Shown here piece after piece: positions 40,524 to 49,365 of a stretch of 64,000 nucleotides of DNA (positions within the stretch are counted from its first letter, which is position 1; the number at the start of each line of letters is the position of its first letter). Under the pieces are notes generated by a model. That model was not told the DNA's origin. It saw only the letters and a program-made list of their open reading frames with translations, and did no database searches. Position numbers and translations under genes: made by a program. This stretch comes from Hydrogenophilales bacterium 28-61-23 (lineage in GTDB: Bacteria; Pseudomonadota; Gammaproteobacteria; Burkholderiales; Thiobacillaceae), in NCBI GenBank assembly GCA_002281555.1, contig NCGJ01000001.1:62001-126000 (forward strand), in the 5' to 3' direction.

Positions 40524-41591
40524 CTACTTGGTGTAGTTGAAGATGATGTTGACCCGGCGGTTTTCCTGTTGCCCCTCCAGGCTGGTGCTGTAGGCGACAC
40601 GCCGGGTCTGGCCGAAGCCCTTGGCGGAGAGTCGAGAACGCGCGATATCGAAGTTATCGACCAGGGTGTTCACCACGTTCTGAGCGCGCTGTTGGGAGAT
40701 TTCCATCGCCAGTCCCGGAGTCCCTTGCAGATTGCCGGTATGGCCTTCCACCGTGGCGGTGACCGAGGGGTTCGTTTTGAGCAAATACGCCACTTTGCTC
40801 AGATCGCCGTAGTACTGCGGCTTGACGTCGGCCTTGTTCTGGTCGAACTCGATCAGCAAGGCCATGGTGAGCCTGGGCTGCAGCACCGTCAGCCCGGCAA
40901 TATCCGTCGCGCAGGCGATGACGGCGTCGATACGCCGGTTCATGCGTTTCCCCAGCTCACTGTCATTGTCGACCAGGGGGCGCGAGTCCCCATAGCCCAC
41001 CGCAGTCAGGCGGGCGGGGGCGATGTTGAGGTTTTCCACCAGGTAGCGCACCACGTTATCCGCCCGGCGCTGCGATAGCGCCATGTTGTATTCGGGTGCT
41101 CCCACGTTGTCGGTGTGCCCCTCGATCAAGGCTGTGCTATCGGGATATTTCGTCAGGAATGCGCCCACCGCGGCGAGTTTTTCCTTCTCTTCGCGCTGTA
41201 TGTCGTCCCGATCGATCTCGAACTGAAAATCGAGGATGCCGCAGTACTGCTCGGTTTGTGCCGCAACCGGCACGATGACCAGGGCAGGGGTCGGCACGAT
41301 GGCCGGCACGGGGGTTGCCGCAACGGTGGCAGCGGGCGGCGGTGTCGTTGCGGACGATGCTTGAGTGGCGGGGGCGACGACGACCGCCTCGCTCATCAGG
41401 CAAGGTTTGCCGAGCAGCTCCCGGCCAGGACAGCCGATGGTTCTGTATAACTTGTAACCGGTCGTTCTCCCAGACGAGCTGGCGCTATTGGACGGGTCGT
41501 AAAAATGGCCGTCCGCCGCTTGTGCGGTGACTACGCCAGCGGAAAACAAAGCCGCGGCAAGGTGGCAGAAAAGCAAAGGTGTGGCGCGCAT
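40524..41591 (-). CDS. exported protein with two OmpA-type peptidoglycan-binding domains
   Basis: 355 residues: signal peptide cut near TAQAAD, a Pro/Ala-rich linker (75-110), then two OmpA C-terminal-like domains in tandem. The first (about 120-225) has the full TALIEGHTDNVGAPEYNMAL and SQRRADNVVRYL motifs. The second (about 245-355) is changed to ATVEGHTGNLQGTPGLAMEI, losing the key Asp that binds diaminopimelate. There is no barrel. It likely tethers envelope to peptidoglycan. A fragment of its second domain is repeated at 35441-35575. Strong ribosome site AGGAGG. Confidence 0.88.
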   Translation of the reverse strand: MRATPLLFCHLAAALFSAGVVTAQAADGHFYDPSNSASSSGRTTGYKLYRTIGCPGRELLGKPCLMSEAVVVAPATQASSATTPPPAATVAATPVPAIVPTPALVIVPVAAQTEQYCGILDFQFEIDRDDIQREEKEKLAAVGAFLTKYPDSTALIEGHTDNVGAPEYNMALSQRRADNVVRYLVENLNIAPARLTAVGYGDSRPLVDNDSELGKRMNRRIDAVIACATDIAGLTVLQPRLTMALLIEFDQNKADVKPQYYGDLSKVAYLLKTNPSVTATVEGHTGNLQGTPGLAMEISQQRAQNVVNTLVDNFDIARSRLSAKGFGQTRRVAYSTSLEGQQENRRVNIIFNYTK

Positions 41592-41643
41592 GATTAACCT
41601 CCTGAATTGGAGTGACGCAATGCTTTATCGTCGCTGTTGGTCG

Positions 41644-41686
41644 AACATAGGCGGAGTCTTCGGCGGTTTCCGTTCGCTAACGAACA
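41644..41686 (-). promoter_or_regulatory. Crp-like box and -10 upstream of the ompA-like gene
   Basis: On the minus strand TGTT-CGTTAGCG-AACG (41686-41671, near-palindrome GTTCGCTAACGAAC on the plus strand), 21 bp, then TATGTT (41649-41644). Predicted leader about 46 nt. An additional right half-site CGAACATAG overlaps the -10 region. Confidence 0.6.
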
Positions 41687-41782
41687 TAGTTGCGTGCCCG
41701 ATTGAAATCGGGCTGGCGCGGCGATGAACGGGCGCGTCGCGGCATCCGACCAGACTGGCGCGGCGCGGATCGTTCTTGCGCT

Positions 41783-41998
41783 TTACTTTCCAACCTCGTG
41801 GCCGATGATGCCGCCGACCGCCGCGCCGCCGACAGTTCCGACGCCACTGCCACCGGTCAGGATGGCGCCGCCGACAGCGCCAGCGCCGGCGCCGATAGCG
41901 GTGTTCTTATCCTGTGCCGACATGCCGGCACAACCGCCCAGGCCAAGCAGCAGGGCCGCAGCTACGCCGCTTAACGCAAACTTCCGCATTGAACTCAT
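41783..41998 (-). CDS. glycine-zipper small lipoprotein (OsmB-like)
   Basis: 71 residues from the Met at 41998 (GAGG upstream). Lipobox LGLGGC; after a short spacer the chain is an Ala/Gly zipper (AIGAGAGAVGGAILTGG, VGTVGGAAVGGIIGHEVGK) of the OsmB/SlyB kind, which packs in the outer membrane. It lies 55 bp downstream of the Cys-repeat gene on the same strand, with a hairpin between them. Confidence 0.85.
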   Translation of the reverse strand: MSSMRKFALSGVAAALLLGLGGCAGMSAQDKNTAIGAGAGAVGGAILTGGSGVGTVGGAAVGGIIGHEVGK

Positions 41999-42027
41999 GG
42001 CATTGCCTCTTTGTTGAAGATTGAAAT

Positions 42028-42046
42028 CCCGGTGCATCGCACCGGG
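42028..42046 (-). terminator. intercistronic hairpin
   Basis: CCCGGTGC-ATC-GCACCGGG is a perfect 8-bp stem between the Cys-repeat gene and the glycine-zipper lipoprotein. On the minus strand it is followed by ATTTC rather than a clean T-run, so it may be an attenuator or an mRNA-stability hairpin instead of a full terminator. Confidence 0.5.
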
Positions 42047-42053
42047 TGTGCGA

Positions 42054-42665
42054 TTACTTGCCGAAGCGAGCCTTGACTTCCTTCACGCAAACATCTTTCG
42101 CGTTGCCAGCCATGAAGTCGCATTTTTCCTTCTCGACCTTGTACTGGGCGTCAGCCTTGGTGTTGGCCGCGTTCCTTTCCGCATCGGCGGCCTGAACGTT
42201 CGCCTCGCCACGTGCTTCGGCGGTGGTTTTGTTGGCCTTGGTGCGCGCTGCGGAGGTCTTCTTCTGCGCCTTGGCATCGGCCGTGGCGCTGGCTTTCGCC
42301 GCCTTGGCTTCCTTCACGCAAACGTCCTTCGCGTTACCGGCCAGGTCGTCGCACTTTTCGTTTGCCACGGCATAGTCAGCCTCCGCTTTGGCGACGCGCG
42401 CCTGGTAGAGACTTTCACGGGTGAGTTTGTAGCTGTCTTCGAGTTCGGCTTTTGCCACCTTCTCTTTGCCCTTGGCTTCGGCCACGCAGATGTCGTTCGG
42501 ATTGCCGGCCAAGGCCGCGCAAGCCGCCTTGTCCACCTTGTACTGGGCCGAGATCTTTTCCTTGCCGGCCTTGTATTCGTCTTTGGAAATGCCCGCAGCC
42601 ATCGGGCCGGTGCTGAATACAAGACCGAGGGCGAGGACGAGTGCGCTGATATTGAAATGGTTCAT
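42054..42665 (-). CDS. exported helical protein with three CX10C repeats
   Basis: 203 residues from the Met at 42665 (ribosome site AAGGA); signal peptide cut near PMAAG. The mature chain is almost wholly Ala/Lys/Glu-rich helix. Three copies of a motif Cys-x3-AGN-x2-D-(I/V)-Cys-V-x-E-(A/V)-K stand at Cys49/60, Cys105/116 and Cys182/193, each a CX10C pair that can close a helical hairpin by a disulphide. I do not recognise a family name. The much longer frame that reaches back through the Crp-box region is not real. It has a Crp-like box with class II spacing upstream. Confidence 0.75.
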   Translation of the reverse strand: MNHFNISALVLALGLVFSTGPMAAGISKDEYKAGKEKISAQYKVDKAACAALAGNPNDICVAEAKGKEKVAKAELEDSYKLTRESLYQARVAKAEADYAVANEKCDDLAGNAKDVCVKEAKAAKASATADAKAQKKTSAARTKANKTTAEARGEANVQAADAERNAANTKADAQYKVEKEKCDFMAGNAKDVCVKEVKARFGK

Positions 42666-42777
42666 TTGTGTTCCTTCATAAAGTTGGCTTGGGAGCGATG
42701 CATCGGCAGGCTTGCCGGGCAAATACTTTTCATCGCCACTGTGCGGACTGCGCACGCATGCTGGCTTTGATGTTTCA

Positions 42778-42820
42778 AGCTTATGAAGCGAATCCGCCAG
42801 CGTCTGTCTGTTGGCGTACA
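42778..42820 (-). promoter_or_regulatory. Crp-like box and -10 candidate upstream of the CX10C protein
   Basis: On the minus strand TGTA-CGCCAACA-GACA (42820-42805), 21 bp, then TAAGCT (42783-42778). A further weaker match lies at 42740-42755 (TGTG-CGGACTGC-GCAC). Confidence 0.45.
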
Positions 42821-42906
42821 TAGCGGACAAGCGTTTGGCGCGCGGCCTCGCGGCGCAAAAATCTCTATTCGCGCGGCGCGCTTGCTCGCGGCGCCCGCGC
42901 GGGGTC

Positions 42907-42949
42907 TGTGCGATACCGCACATATTCATGTGATTTGGATTTCTATAAT
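42907..42949 (+). promoter_or_regulatory. Crp-like box with consensus -10 upstream of crp paralogue 2
   Basis: TGTG-CGATACCG-CACA at 42907-42922, 21 bp, then a perfect TATAAT at 42944-42949. The box is centred at -41.5 if transcription begins near 42956. This is the clearest example of the arrangement in the window, and it sits in front of a crp gene, so the regulators may control each other. Confidence 0.7.
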
Positions 42950-43022
42950 CGAAAGGCCGGCAAAGAATGAATTCAACCGCGTCGGAATGGCATTCGCACT
43001 CAGTCATCGAAGAAAGCAAATC

Positions 43023-43742
43023 ATGCCCAACCCCCATGATCCCCGCCAGAACCACCTTCTCGCCGCTCTGCCGGCGGAGGAGGCCGCGCGCATCTTTGCC
43101 AATCTGGAACTGGTGCCTATGCCGCTCGGGTACGTGCTGTACGAGTCCGGCGTTCAGATGCGCCACGTCTATTTCCCCACCACGTCCATCGTCTCGCTGC
43201 TCTACGTCATGGAAGATGGCGCCTCGGCTGAAATCGCCATCGTCGGCAACGAGGGCATCGTCGGCGTCTCGCTGTTCATGGGCGGTGAAACCACGCCCAG
43301 CCGGGCCATTGTGCAAAGCGCCGGCCATGCCTACCGGCTAAAGGGGCAACAGTTGAAGGACGAGTTCTATCGCGCCGGCCCGATGCAGCGGCTGTTGCTG
43401 CGCTACACCCAGGCGCTGCTGACCCAGATGGCGCAGACCGCGGTGTGCAACCGGCATCACACGCTGGAGCAGCAGTTTTGCCGCTGGTTGCTGCTGAGCC
43501 TGGATCGTTTGCCTTCGAACGATTTGATCATGACCCAGGAATTGATCGCCAACATGCTTGGCGTGCGCCGCGAAGGCGTCACCGAGGCCGCCGGCAAAGT
43601 GCAGAAAGCCGGTCTGATTACCTATCACCGCGGCCGCATCAGCGTGATTGACCGAACAGGGCTGGAGGCGCGGGCCTGTGAGTGTTACGCGGTGGTCAAG
43701 AAGGAGTTCGATCGGCTGTTGCCGTATGAGACAGCGTCTTGA
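43023..43742 (+). CDS. Crp/Fnr-type transcription regulator (paralogue 2)
   Basis: 239 residues from the Met at 43023, with GAAGAAAG upstream; the frame extends to 42783 over the promoter. Beta-roll sensor domain (about 25-140, with GNEGIVGVSLFMGGETTPSR) and winged helix (MTQELIANMLGVRREGVTEA). It is very similar to paralogue 1 and to the minus-strand paralogue 3, with which it converges 34 bp downstream. The sensor pocket has no obvious match to the full cAMP-binding set, so the ligand is open. A Crp-like box with consensus -10 precedes it. Confidence 0.9.
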   Translation: MPNPHDPRQNHLLAALPAEEAARIFANLELVPMPLGYVLYESGVQMRHVYFPTTSIVSLLYVMEDGASAEIAIVGNEGIVGVSLFMGGETTPSRAIVQSAGHAYRLKGQQLKDEFYRAGPMQRLLLRYTQALLTQMAQTAVCNRHHTLEQQFCRWLLLSLDRLPSNDLIMTQELIANMLGVRREGVTEAAGKVQKAGLITYHRGRISVIDRTGLEARACECYAVVKKEFDRLLPYETAS

Positions 43743-43776
43743 GTCCGCATGTTTGGCGGTTCGGCCCGCGAGCGGC

Positions 43777-44496
43777 CTACTGGCGATAGCGCACGTCGGA
43801 TAGCAGGCGGCTTAATTCTGTCCTGACCACGGCATAGCACTCGCAAACACGGCCTTCCAGTCCGGCGCGATCCAGTACGGCAATGTGGCCGCGCCGGTAA
43901 CTGATCACCCCCGCGCGCTGCAAATTTCCGGCCGCTTCGGTAATGCCTTCGCGGCGCACGCCAAGCATGTTGGCGATCAATTCCTGGGTCATGATCAAAT
44001 CGTTCGAAGGCAGGCGATCCAGCGTCAGCAACAGCCAGCGGCACAGTTGCTGTTCCAGCGAATGATGCCGATTGCATGCCGCGGTCTGCGCCATCTGGGT
44101 CATCAGCGCCTGGGTGTAGCGCAACAACAGTTGTTGCATCGGGCCGGCGCGCTTGAACTCCTGCGACAGTTTGTGGCTGTCCAGCCGGTAAGCGTGGCCG
44201 GCGGTCTGCACCACGGCCGCGCTGGGCGTGGTGTTGCCGCCCATGAACAGGGAGACACCGACGATGCCCTCGTTGCCGACCCCGGCGGACTCGGCCGATG
44301 CGCCCGATGCCATGACGTAGTGCAGCGAGACGATGGCGGTGGTGGGGAAGTAGGCGTGCGACAACTGGCCGCCGGGTTCGTAGAGCATTTCACCGAGCCG
44401 CAGCGAGACCAGTTCGAGATGCGTCGCCAGGGGCTCGAATTCCGCAGCGGGCAGGGCGGCGAGAAGATAATTTTGACTCGGGTTGGGGGAGGACAT
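43777..44496 (-). CDS. Crp/Fnr-type transcription regulator (paralogue 3)
   Basis: 239 residues with the same two-domain layout as the neighbours (SPNPSQNYLLAALP start, GNEGIVGVSLFMGG, MTQELIANMLGVRREGITEA). It is the third gene of an operon with the hybrid kinase (45336-47030) and the REC-PAS protein (44515-45339), 18 bp downstream of the latter. This places a Crp-type regulator under the same transcript as a phosphorelay. Tail-to-tail with paralogue 2, it may come from a local inverted duplication. Confidence 0.9.
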   Translation of the reverse strand: MSSPNPSQNYLLAALPAAEFEPLATHLELVSLRLGEMLYEPGGQLSHAYFPTTAIVSLHYVMASGASAESAGVGNEGIVGVSLFMGGNTTPSAAVVQTAGHAYRLDSHKLSQEFKRAGPMQQLLLRYTQALMTQMAQTAACNRHHSLEQQLCRWLLLTLDRLPSNDLIMTQELIANMLGVRREGITEAAGNLQRAGVISYRRGHIAVLDRAGLEGRVCECYAVVRTELSRLLSDVRYRQ

Positions 44497-44514
44497 CGCG
44501 GTGTGTCGGCCGAT

Positions 44515-45339
44515 CTATTTCTTGCTGGTGATTTCCACCCCGATGCCGCGATAACCGATGAAGCGGCATGACTGGGTGAACATCGGCTCGCCGCTGACGC
44601 GAAACTGTTGTTGCGAGCCATCGGCATTGACCCGGCTGAACAGAAAATCCAGGAAGGGGCGGCGAGCGGCGATGGCTTCCTGCAGGAACGCCCGCTCCGT
44701 CTCGTTCCAGCCCTCGACCTGAGTCCCGCCGGGCGTTCCCGCCAGCGGATCGACCCGGATGCCGAGCATTTCCAGGACCGGGCCGGACACCTTGGTGAAG
44801 TTCATGCTCTCGTCCTGCTCCCAGTACCAGTCTGAGGCCAGTTCGGTCAGGCTGCGATAGCGCGCTTCGCTTTCGCGCAGTTCGGCGGTGCGTTCCTTCA
44901 CCGTTTGCTCCAGCACCTGGTTGTAATCCTCGAGTTTTTTGTACAGCAGACGCACTTCCAGCATGTTGTGGATGCGTGTTTTGACTTCGACCAGATCGAA
45001 CGGCTTGCTGATGAAATCCTTGGCGCCGGCCTGCAAGGCGCGCAGCTTGTGGCCGGGTTGGGCGGTAATCACGAGGACCGGCAGGTAGCCATCCGCATCG
45101 TTGGTCTTGAGGCCTTCCATGACCTGGAAGCCGTCCATGCCGGGCATCTGCAAGTCGAGCAGGATCAGGTCGTAGTGGTTTTTTCGATGCAGCGCGAAGA
45201 CCTCGCGCGGATTCATGGTCGAGGTGACGTGAACGTAGCCGGATTCCATCAGCAATTGTTCGAGCAGGGCGACGTTGGATTCCTGATCGTCCACGATCAG
45301 GATGCCGGCGTTGAGGATGTCGGATTCAGTAAGCATCAT
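44515..45339 (-). CDS. response regulator with REC, coiled coil and PAS domains
   Basis: 274 residues: receiver (10-130) with phospho-acceptor Asp62 in LILLDLQMPGMDG and Lys in FISKPFD, a coiled coil (130-160: LEDYNQVLEQTVKERTAELRE), and a PAS domain (160-272). There is no DNA-binding or enzymatic output, so it would act by protein contact, probably passing on the signal of the kinase whose stop its ATG overlaps. A receiver-coil-PAS build usually precedes a GGDEF or kinase domain; here the output half is absent. Confidence 0.88.
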   Translation of the reverse strand: MMLTESDILNAGILIVDDQESNVALLEQLLMESGYVHVTSTMNPREVFALHRKNHYDLILLDLQMPGMDGFQVMEGLKTNDADGYLPVLVITAQPGHKLRALQAGAKDFISKPFDLVEVKTRIHNMLEVRLLYKKLEDYNQVLEQTVKERTAELRESEARYRSLTELASDWYWEQDESMNFTKVSGPVLEMLGIRVDPLAGTPGGTQVEGWNETERAFLQEAIAARRPFLDFLFSRVNADGSQQQFRVSGEPMFTQSCRFIGYRGIGVEITSKK

Positions 45340-47030
45340 GATTGCTCCGTTTGGGCTGCCCGGGCCGCTTGCGACTGCGCGAATTTCAATGCCACGTCCA
45401 GCGTATCCATGAACTCGTTGACCTTGATCGGCTTGGTCAGATAGTTGAAGAATCCGGCCGCCATGGCCTTCTCGATGTCATGCGCCAAGGCATTGGCGCT
45501 GAGCGCGATGATGGGAATATGCGCCGTCAACGGGTCGGCGCGCAGAATTTTCATGGCTTCGACGCCGCTGATGCCGGGCAGATTAATGTCCATCAAAATC
45601 ACCTCCGGCTGATAGGCGCGCGCAAACTCGATGCCGATATTGCCGTCCGCCGCGGAGAGCAGGCGCAACTCGGGACGGCGCGCGATGAGTTGCTCGACCA
45701 ACTCCAGGTTGGCTGGATTGTCTTCGACATAAAGCAGCGTGCGCAGCGGCGCGCCATCCGGCAACTGGGCTTGCACCTGTGCCGCGTGCTCGGTTTCGTG
45801 AACCGCGAGTCGCGGCGCGCTGGTCAGGCTCAATTCGACCCAGAACACGCTGCCCGTGCCGACCGTGCTATCGACGCCAATGACGCCGCCCATCAATTCG
45901 ACCAGCCGCTTGGTCACCACCAGGCCGATGCCGGTGCCTTCCTCCGCGCCGGCCTCTTTGCCAAGCCGATTGAACGGCTGGAACAACTGTGCGATCAGTT
46001 CCGGCGCGATTCCCGCCCCGGTATCGCGGATGCTGATACGAATCGAATTCGGCGGGCTCAGGGTGTACTCCACGGCAACCGAACCGCTCGGTTTGTTGTA
46101 CTTGATGGCGTTGAACAGCAGATTGATCAGCACCTGTTTGACCCGGGTGCGGTCGGCATTGACGAAGTAGGGCGTTTCGAAACGCGGAAAGGTCATGCCG
46201 ATGCCGCGTTTCTGCGCCTGCGGCTCGATCATGGCGCGGCACTCGAGCATGACCTCGGCCAGCGAGACCGGCTCCCGCGACAGCGTCACCTTGCCCGACT
46301 CGATCAGCGCGAGATCGAGGATTTCGTTGATCAATTCCAGCAGGTACCAACCCGCCTTGAGAATCTGGTCGAGGTTGCGCTGTTGCGATGGCGTCGGCTG
46401 CGGAAAACCGGATTCCATGAGCTGGGCGAAACCGAGGATCGCATTCAGCGGCGTGCGCAATTCATGGCTCATGCTGGAGAGGAAGTCCGTTTTCGCGCGG
46501 TTGGCTTTCTCCGCCGCGGTCAGGGCTTCGTGCAGTTCCGATTCGACCTGTTTGCGCACCGAGTTGTCGGTGCCGATCAACAGGTAGCCGATGATCTCGC
46601 CGTAATCGTCGCGCAGCGCTGTGATCGACACGATGGCCGGAAAGCGGCTGCCGTCCTTGCAGATGTAGGTCAGTTCATAGACATCTTCGATGCCGCGCGA
46701 GGCCTTGAAAGCCAGCGCCTCGAAGCCGGGCGCAATGGGAGTTTCGAGTTCGAGACTCAGCGCCTGTGCGCGCGCCGTCACTTCTCGCGGATCATGGATG
46801 TCGCTCGGGTTGATCTTGTTGACGACTTCGACGGCCTGATAGCCCAGCATGCGTTCGGCGCCGACATTGAATAGCTGGATGATGCCTTTCTCGTCGGTGG
46901 CGATGATCGAGAAATTGGCGCTGGTGAGGATCGCATTCTGCAAAGCCCCGGTTTTGAGCAACGCGGCCTGACGCCTTACTTCGGTGCTGGCGGTGTCGGC
47001 AAGGGGGGAGGCGATTCCTGATTCGGGCAT
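45336..47030 (-). CDS. PAS hybrid histidine kinase with receiver
   Basis: 564 residues from the Met at 47030; the frame is open to 47147, but that part holds the promoter. PAS (about 30-160), HisKA with His189 in [14 protein letters not shown], HATPase (about 290-400), then a receiver near the C-terminus ([16 protein letters not shown], Asp in [10 protein letters not shown]). It is soluble. The PAS module is nearly the same as that of the diguanylate cyclase at 17732-19186, so both probably sense the same cue. It heads the operon kinase, REC-PAS, Crp paralogue 3. Confidence 0.92.
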   Translation of the reverse strand: MPESGIASPLADTASTEVRRQAALLKTGALQNAILTSANFSIIATDEKGIIQLFNVGAERMLGYQAVEVVNKINPSDIHDPREVTARAQALSLELETPIAPGFEALAFKASRGIEDVYELTYICKDGSRFPAIVSITALRDDYGEIIGYLLIGTDNSVRKQVESELHEALTAAEKANRAKTDFLSSMSHELRTPLNAILGFAQLMESGFPQPTPSQQRNLDQILKAGWYLLELINEILDLALIESGKVTLSREPVSLAEVMLECRAMIEPQAQKRGIGMTFPRFETPYFVNADRTRVKQVLINLLFNAIKYNKPSGSVAVEYTLSPPNSIRISIRDTGAGIAPELIAQLFQPFNRLGKEAGAEEGTGIGLVVTKRLVELMGGVIGVDSTVGTGSVFWVELSLTSAPRLAVHETEHAAQVQAQLPDGAPLRTLLYVEDNPANLELVEQLIARRPELRLLSAADGNIGIEFARAYQPEVILMDINLPGISGVEAMKILRADPLTAHIPIIALSANALAHDIEKAMAAGFFNYLTKPIKVNEFMDTLDVALKFAQSQAARAAQTEQS

Positions 47031-47076
47031 GGCTGGTTTCCGTGTAAAGCGTAGAACGATCCCGAGGCGGGCGCGG

Positions 47077-47119
47077 AGTATCGCAGTATTGCCAACGGCC
47101 ATCTGTGCGTTGGCATACA
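47077..47119 (-). promoter_or_regulatory. Crp-like box and -10 candidate upstream of the kinase operon
   Basis: On the minus strand TGTA-TGCCAACG-CACA (47119-47104), 21 bp, then GATACT (47082-47077). Predicted leader about 40 nt. It lies between this operon and the divergent crp paralogue 4; no -10 at the standard distance is seen on the plus side. Confidence 0.55.
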
Positions 47120-47262
47120 GACGCCGGTCGAACCTGTCCGGGTGCACATGTTATGTGCGCTACCGACCAGACAAGCGCCAGATTCAACGCGCAGTCTGCG
47201 CGAGGCCATCTCGGGCACCGTTAACCCTGGATGCCGGGATTTCCAAGCCCAGGAGGCTCCAC

Positions 47263-47970
47263 ATGCCGAACAGCCAAACCGTCCCCGCCGCCAATCGTCT
47301 TCTTGCCGCCTTGCCGAGCAAGGAGCGCCAGTCCTTTTTGGCGAACTGCGAGCCGGTCGAGTTGGTGCTTGCCGATGTTCTGGCGGAACCTGGCGAGCAG
47401 ATCCGCCACGTTTACTTTCCAACGCAAAGCTTTATTTCGCTGACCACGCAGATCGACGGCAGTCCCAGCCTGGAGGTGGGCCTGATCGGCGACGAGGGCA
47501 TGCTCGGAATCACGCTCACACTCGGAGTCGATGTCTCGCCACTGCACGCTCTGGTGCAGGGCGCGGGGCTGGCGTTGCGCATGGACGCCGAGATATTTCT
47601 GCGCGAACTCGGACTCAGCCCTGTGCTGCAAGGCGAACTGAAGCGCTATCTTTATGTGGTGATGCGCCAGCTTGCGCAAACAGCCGCCTGCAACCGTTTC
47701 CATGTAGTGGAGGCGCGTCTCGCCCGTTGGCTCTTGATGACGCAGGACCGGGCGCACTCGGACCAGTTTCATATCACCCACGAATTCCTGGCCTACATGC
47801 TGGGCGTGCGCCGTGTCGGCGTCACCAAGGCCGCCACGGCGCTGCAAAACCGCAAACTGATCAGCTATCACCGCGGCGATATCACGATACTCGACCGCGG
47901 CGGTCTGGAGGGCGCTTCCTGCGGCTGTTACGAGGCCGACAAGGCGACCTACGCGCGGACGATGCGATAG
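47263..47970 (+). CDS. Crp/Fnr-type transcription regulator (paralogue 4, divergent)
   Basis: 235 residues, strong ribosome site AGGAGG. It has the same fold as the other three but is clearly more distant: the sensor domain reads [24 protein letters not shown] and the recognition region [16 protein letters not shown], where the Glu of RREG is replaced by Val. This may change DNA preference. The end [16 protein letters not shown] differs from the others. It is divergently placed to the kinase operon, sharing the Crp-like box at 47104-47119. Confidence 0.88.
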   Translation: MPNSQTVPAANRLLAALPSKERQSFLANCEPVELVLADVLAEPGEQIRHVYFPTQSFISLTTQIDGSPSLEVGLIGDEGMLGITLTLGVDVSPLHALVQGAGLALRMDAEIFLRELGLSPVLQGELKRYLYVVMRQLAQTAACNRFHVVEARLARWLLMTQDRAHSDQFHITHEFLAYMLGVRRVGVTKAATALQNRKLISYHRGDITILDRGGLEGASCGCYEADKATYARTMR

Positions 47971-48023
47971 CCCAGGCAAACCGGTTCGCCGCGTCAAGCC
48001 GGACTCGAAAATATCGTTCGTTA

Positions 48024-48066
48024 AGTTCGCTAGCGTACAGATCGCCTCACTCATGAAGCGGATCGT
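48024..48066 (+). promoter_or_regulatory. Crp-like box and -10 candidate upstream of small stress genes
   Basis: AGTT-CGCTAGCG-TACA at 48024-48039, 21 bp, then GATCGT (48061-48066). Predicted leader about 65 nt before the lmo0937-type gene. Confidence 0.45.
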
Positions 48067-48138
48067 TGTCATCGGGAAGACGGGGGCCGATTTTCGAATG
48101 GCCATCCATCTTCATTCAGAGTTTTTCAGGAGAAAAAA

Positions 48139-48285
48139 ATGCTCGAAACCATTGCGATTCTTTTGATTGTTCTCTGGGCGCTGGGTCTGGTCACCTCGTA
48201 CACGATGGGCGGGTTTATTCACATTCTCATCGTCATCGCGGTCGTGGTGTTATTGCTCCGCGTCATTCAAGGCAGACGTCTGTAA
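48139..48285 (+). CDS. lmo0937-type small membrane protein
   Basis: 48 residues: two hydrophobic helices (LETIAILLIVLWALGLVTSY and FIHILIVIAVVVLLLRVI) joined by TMGG and closed by QGRRL. This is the pattern of the lmo0937 family. Ribosome site AGGAGA. It stands at the head of the DUF883/YqjE/YqjK genes, 68 bp before them. Confidence 0.85.
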   Translation: MLETIAILLIVLWALGLVTSYTMGGFIHILIVIAVVVLLLRVIQGRRL

Positions 48286-48353
48286 CCCATCTGCTACCCG
48301 CAAGAGTCATGGAATCAGCCATGAACTCGATTGAACCCACAACGGAGAAAGTC

Positions 48354-48668
48354 ATGAACACCTTATCTAATGAAGTTTCAAAAGAACAATTGATCGCCGA
48401 TTTCAATGTGGTGATAGCGGATGCGGAAGCGCTGCTGAAAGCCACCGCCAATCAAGGCGGCGAGAAACTGGCCGAGGTGCGCGCCAAGGCGGAAGAATCG
48501 CTCCGCGTCGTGAAAAGCAGGATGCTGGACGCGCAGGAGGCGCTGGTGCTCAAAACCAAGGCTGCCGCCAAGGCGACCGACGTTTATGTTCACGAGAACC
48601 CCTGGAATGCAGTCGGCGCCGCCGCCGCCGTGGGCTTGCTGATCGGCTTCCTCCTCGGTCGTCGCTAG
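48354..48668 (+). CDS. DUF883 (YqjD/ElaB-type) ribosome- and membrane-associated protein
   Basis: 104 residues from the Met at 48354, which has GGAGAAAG before it; Mets at 48309 and 48321 are in frame but less well placed. A long amphipathic helix (LIADFNVVIADAEALLKATA...) ends in a C-terminal membrane helix with the family motif HENPWNAVGAAAAVGLLIGF and LLGRR. E. coli YqjD binds ribosomes at the membrane in stationary phase. It is followed by YqjE- and YqjK-like genes, as in E. coli. Confidence 0.9.
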   Translation: MNTLSNEVSKEQLIADFNVVIADAEALLKATANQGGEKLAEVRAKAEESLRVVKSRMLDAQEALVLKTKAAAKATDVYVHENPWNAVGAAAAVGLLIGFLLGRR

Positions 48669-48678
48669 GCGTTTCGCC

Positions 48679-49071
48679 ATGTCCGAAAAAACACCCGGCG
48701 AAAACCGGGGGCTGCTCGATTCGCTGACCACGCTGGCCGCCACGCTGGTTGCCATGGCGCATACGCGCCTCGATCTGCTGTCCTCGGACCTGGAGGAAGA
48801 ACGGGAGCATTTCTTCTCGTTGCTGGCGTTGGCGCTGGCCGCCCTGTTTTGCCTGGGTATCGGCGTGCTGCTGACAACGCTCCTGCTTGTGGTCGCATTC
48901 TGGGATACCTACCGTCTCCTGGTGCTGGGGGGACTTGCCGGGCTGTTTCTGTTGGCCGGTATCGCCGCATGGAGAATCGCCCTGCACAAGTCGAAGACCA
49001 AGCCGAGATTTTTCGCGGCGAGCATGTCGGAATTATTGAAAGACCGGCAGCAGCTCGTTTCCCGTCTATGA
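48679..49071 (+). CDS. YqjE-type (phage holin family) membrane protein
   Basis: 130 residues with two central membrane helices (FFSLLALALAALFCLGIGVLL and LVLGGLAGLFLLAGIAAW) and charged ends. It matches the YqjE/holin-superfamily proteins next to YqjD. It stands 10 bp after the DUF883 gene, and its stop overlaps the next start by ATGA. Probably a stress-related inner-membrane partner; the mechanism is unknown. Confidence 0.88.
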   Translation: MSEKTPGENRGLLDSLTTLAATLVAMAHTRLDLLSSDLEEEREHFFSLLALALAALFCLGIGVLLTTLLLVVAFWDTYRLLVLGGLAGLFLLAGIAAWRIALHKSKTKPRFFAASMSELLKDRQQLVSRL

Positions 49072-49349
49072 ACGAAAAACTAGCTCTGCTGGCTGCTCGA
49101 CGTGAGCGCCTGATCAGGTTGGCGGCAGCGCAACGAACAGTCTTGGCGCAAAGCATCGAGCCGTGGCGCATTCCACTGGCGCGGGTCGATCAGGGGTTGG
49201 CTGTGTTGCGTGTAATCAAGCGCAATCCCGCCTGGATCGTCGGCGGCGGCATCTTGCTCGCAGCGCTGCGGCCGTTTCGCGTCGTGAAGTGGCTGCAACG
49301 CGGTTGGATGGCGTGGCAGATGCTGCGTGGAATGCGCAGCCGGCAATAA
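49068..49349 (+). CDS. YqjK-like small basic protein
   Basis: 93 residues, rich in Arg and Leu (ARRERLIRLAAAQRTVLAQ), with one hydrophobic stretch NPAWIVGGGILLAAL. The start ATG overlaps the YqjE stop. Position and composition match YqjK of the enterobacterial yqjD-yqjE-yqjK cluster. Function unknown. It ends 16 bp before the convergent rarA stop with no visible terminator. Confidence 0.8.
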   Translation: MNEKLALLAARRERLIRLAAAQRTVLAQSIEPWRIPLARVDQGLAVLRVIKRNPAWIVGGGILLAALRPFRVVKWLQRGWMAWQMLRGMRSRQ

Positions 49350-49365
49350 ATCCCGGCCTTGAAAC

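Noticed and set aside
42666-43328. Upstream extension of the CX10C protein frame to 424 codons
   Set aside because: The extension runs antisense through crp paralogue 2 and over two Crp-like boxes; the Met at 42665 has a ribosome site and a signal peptide.
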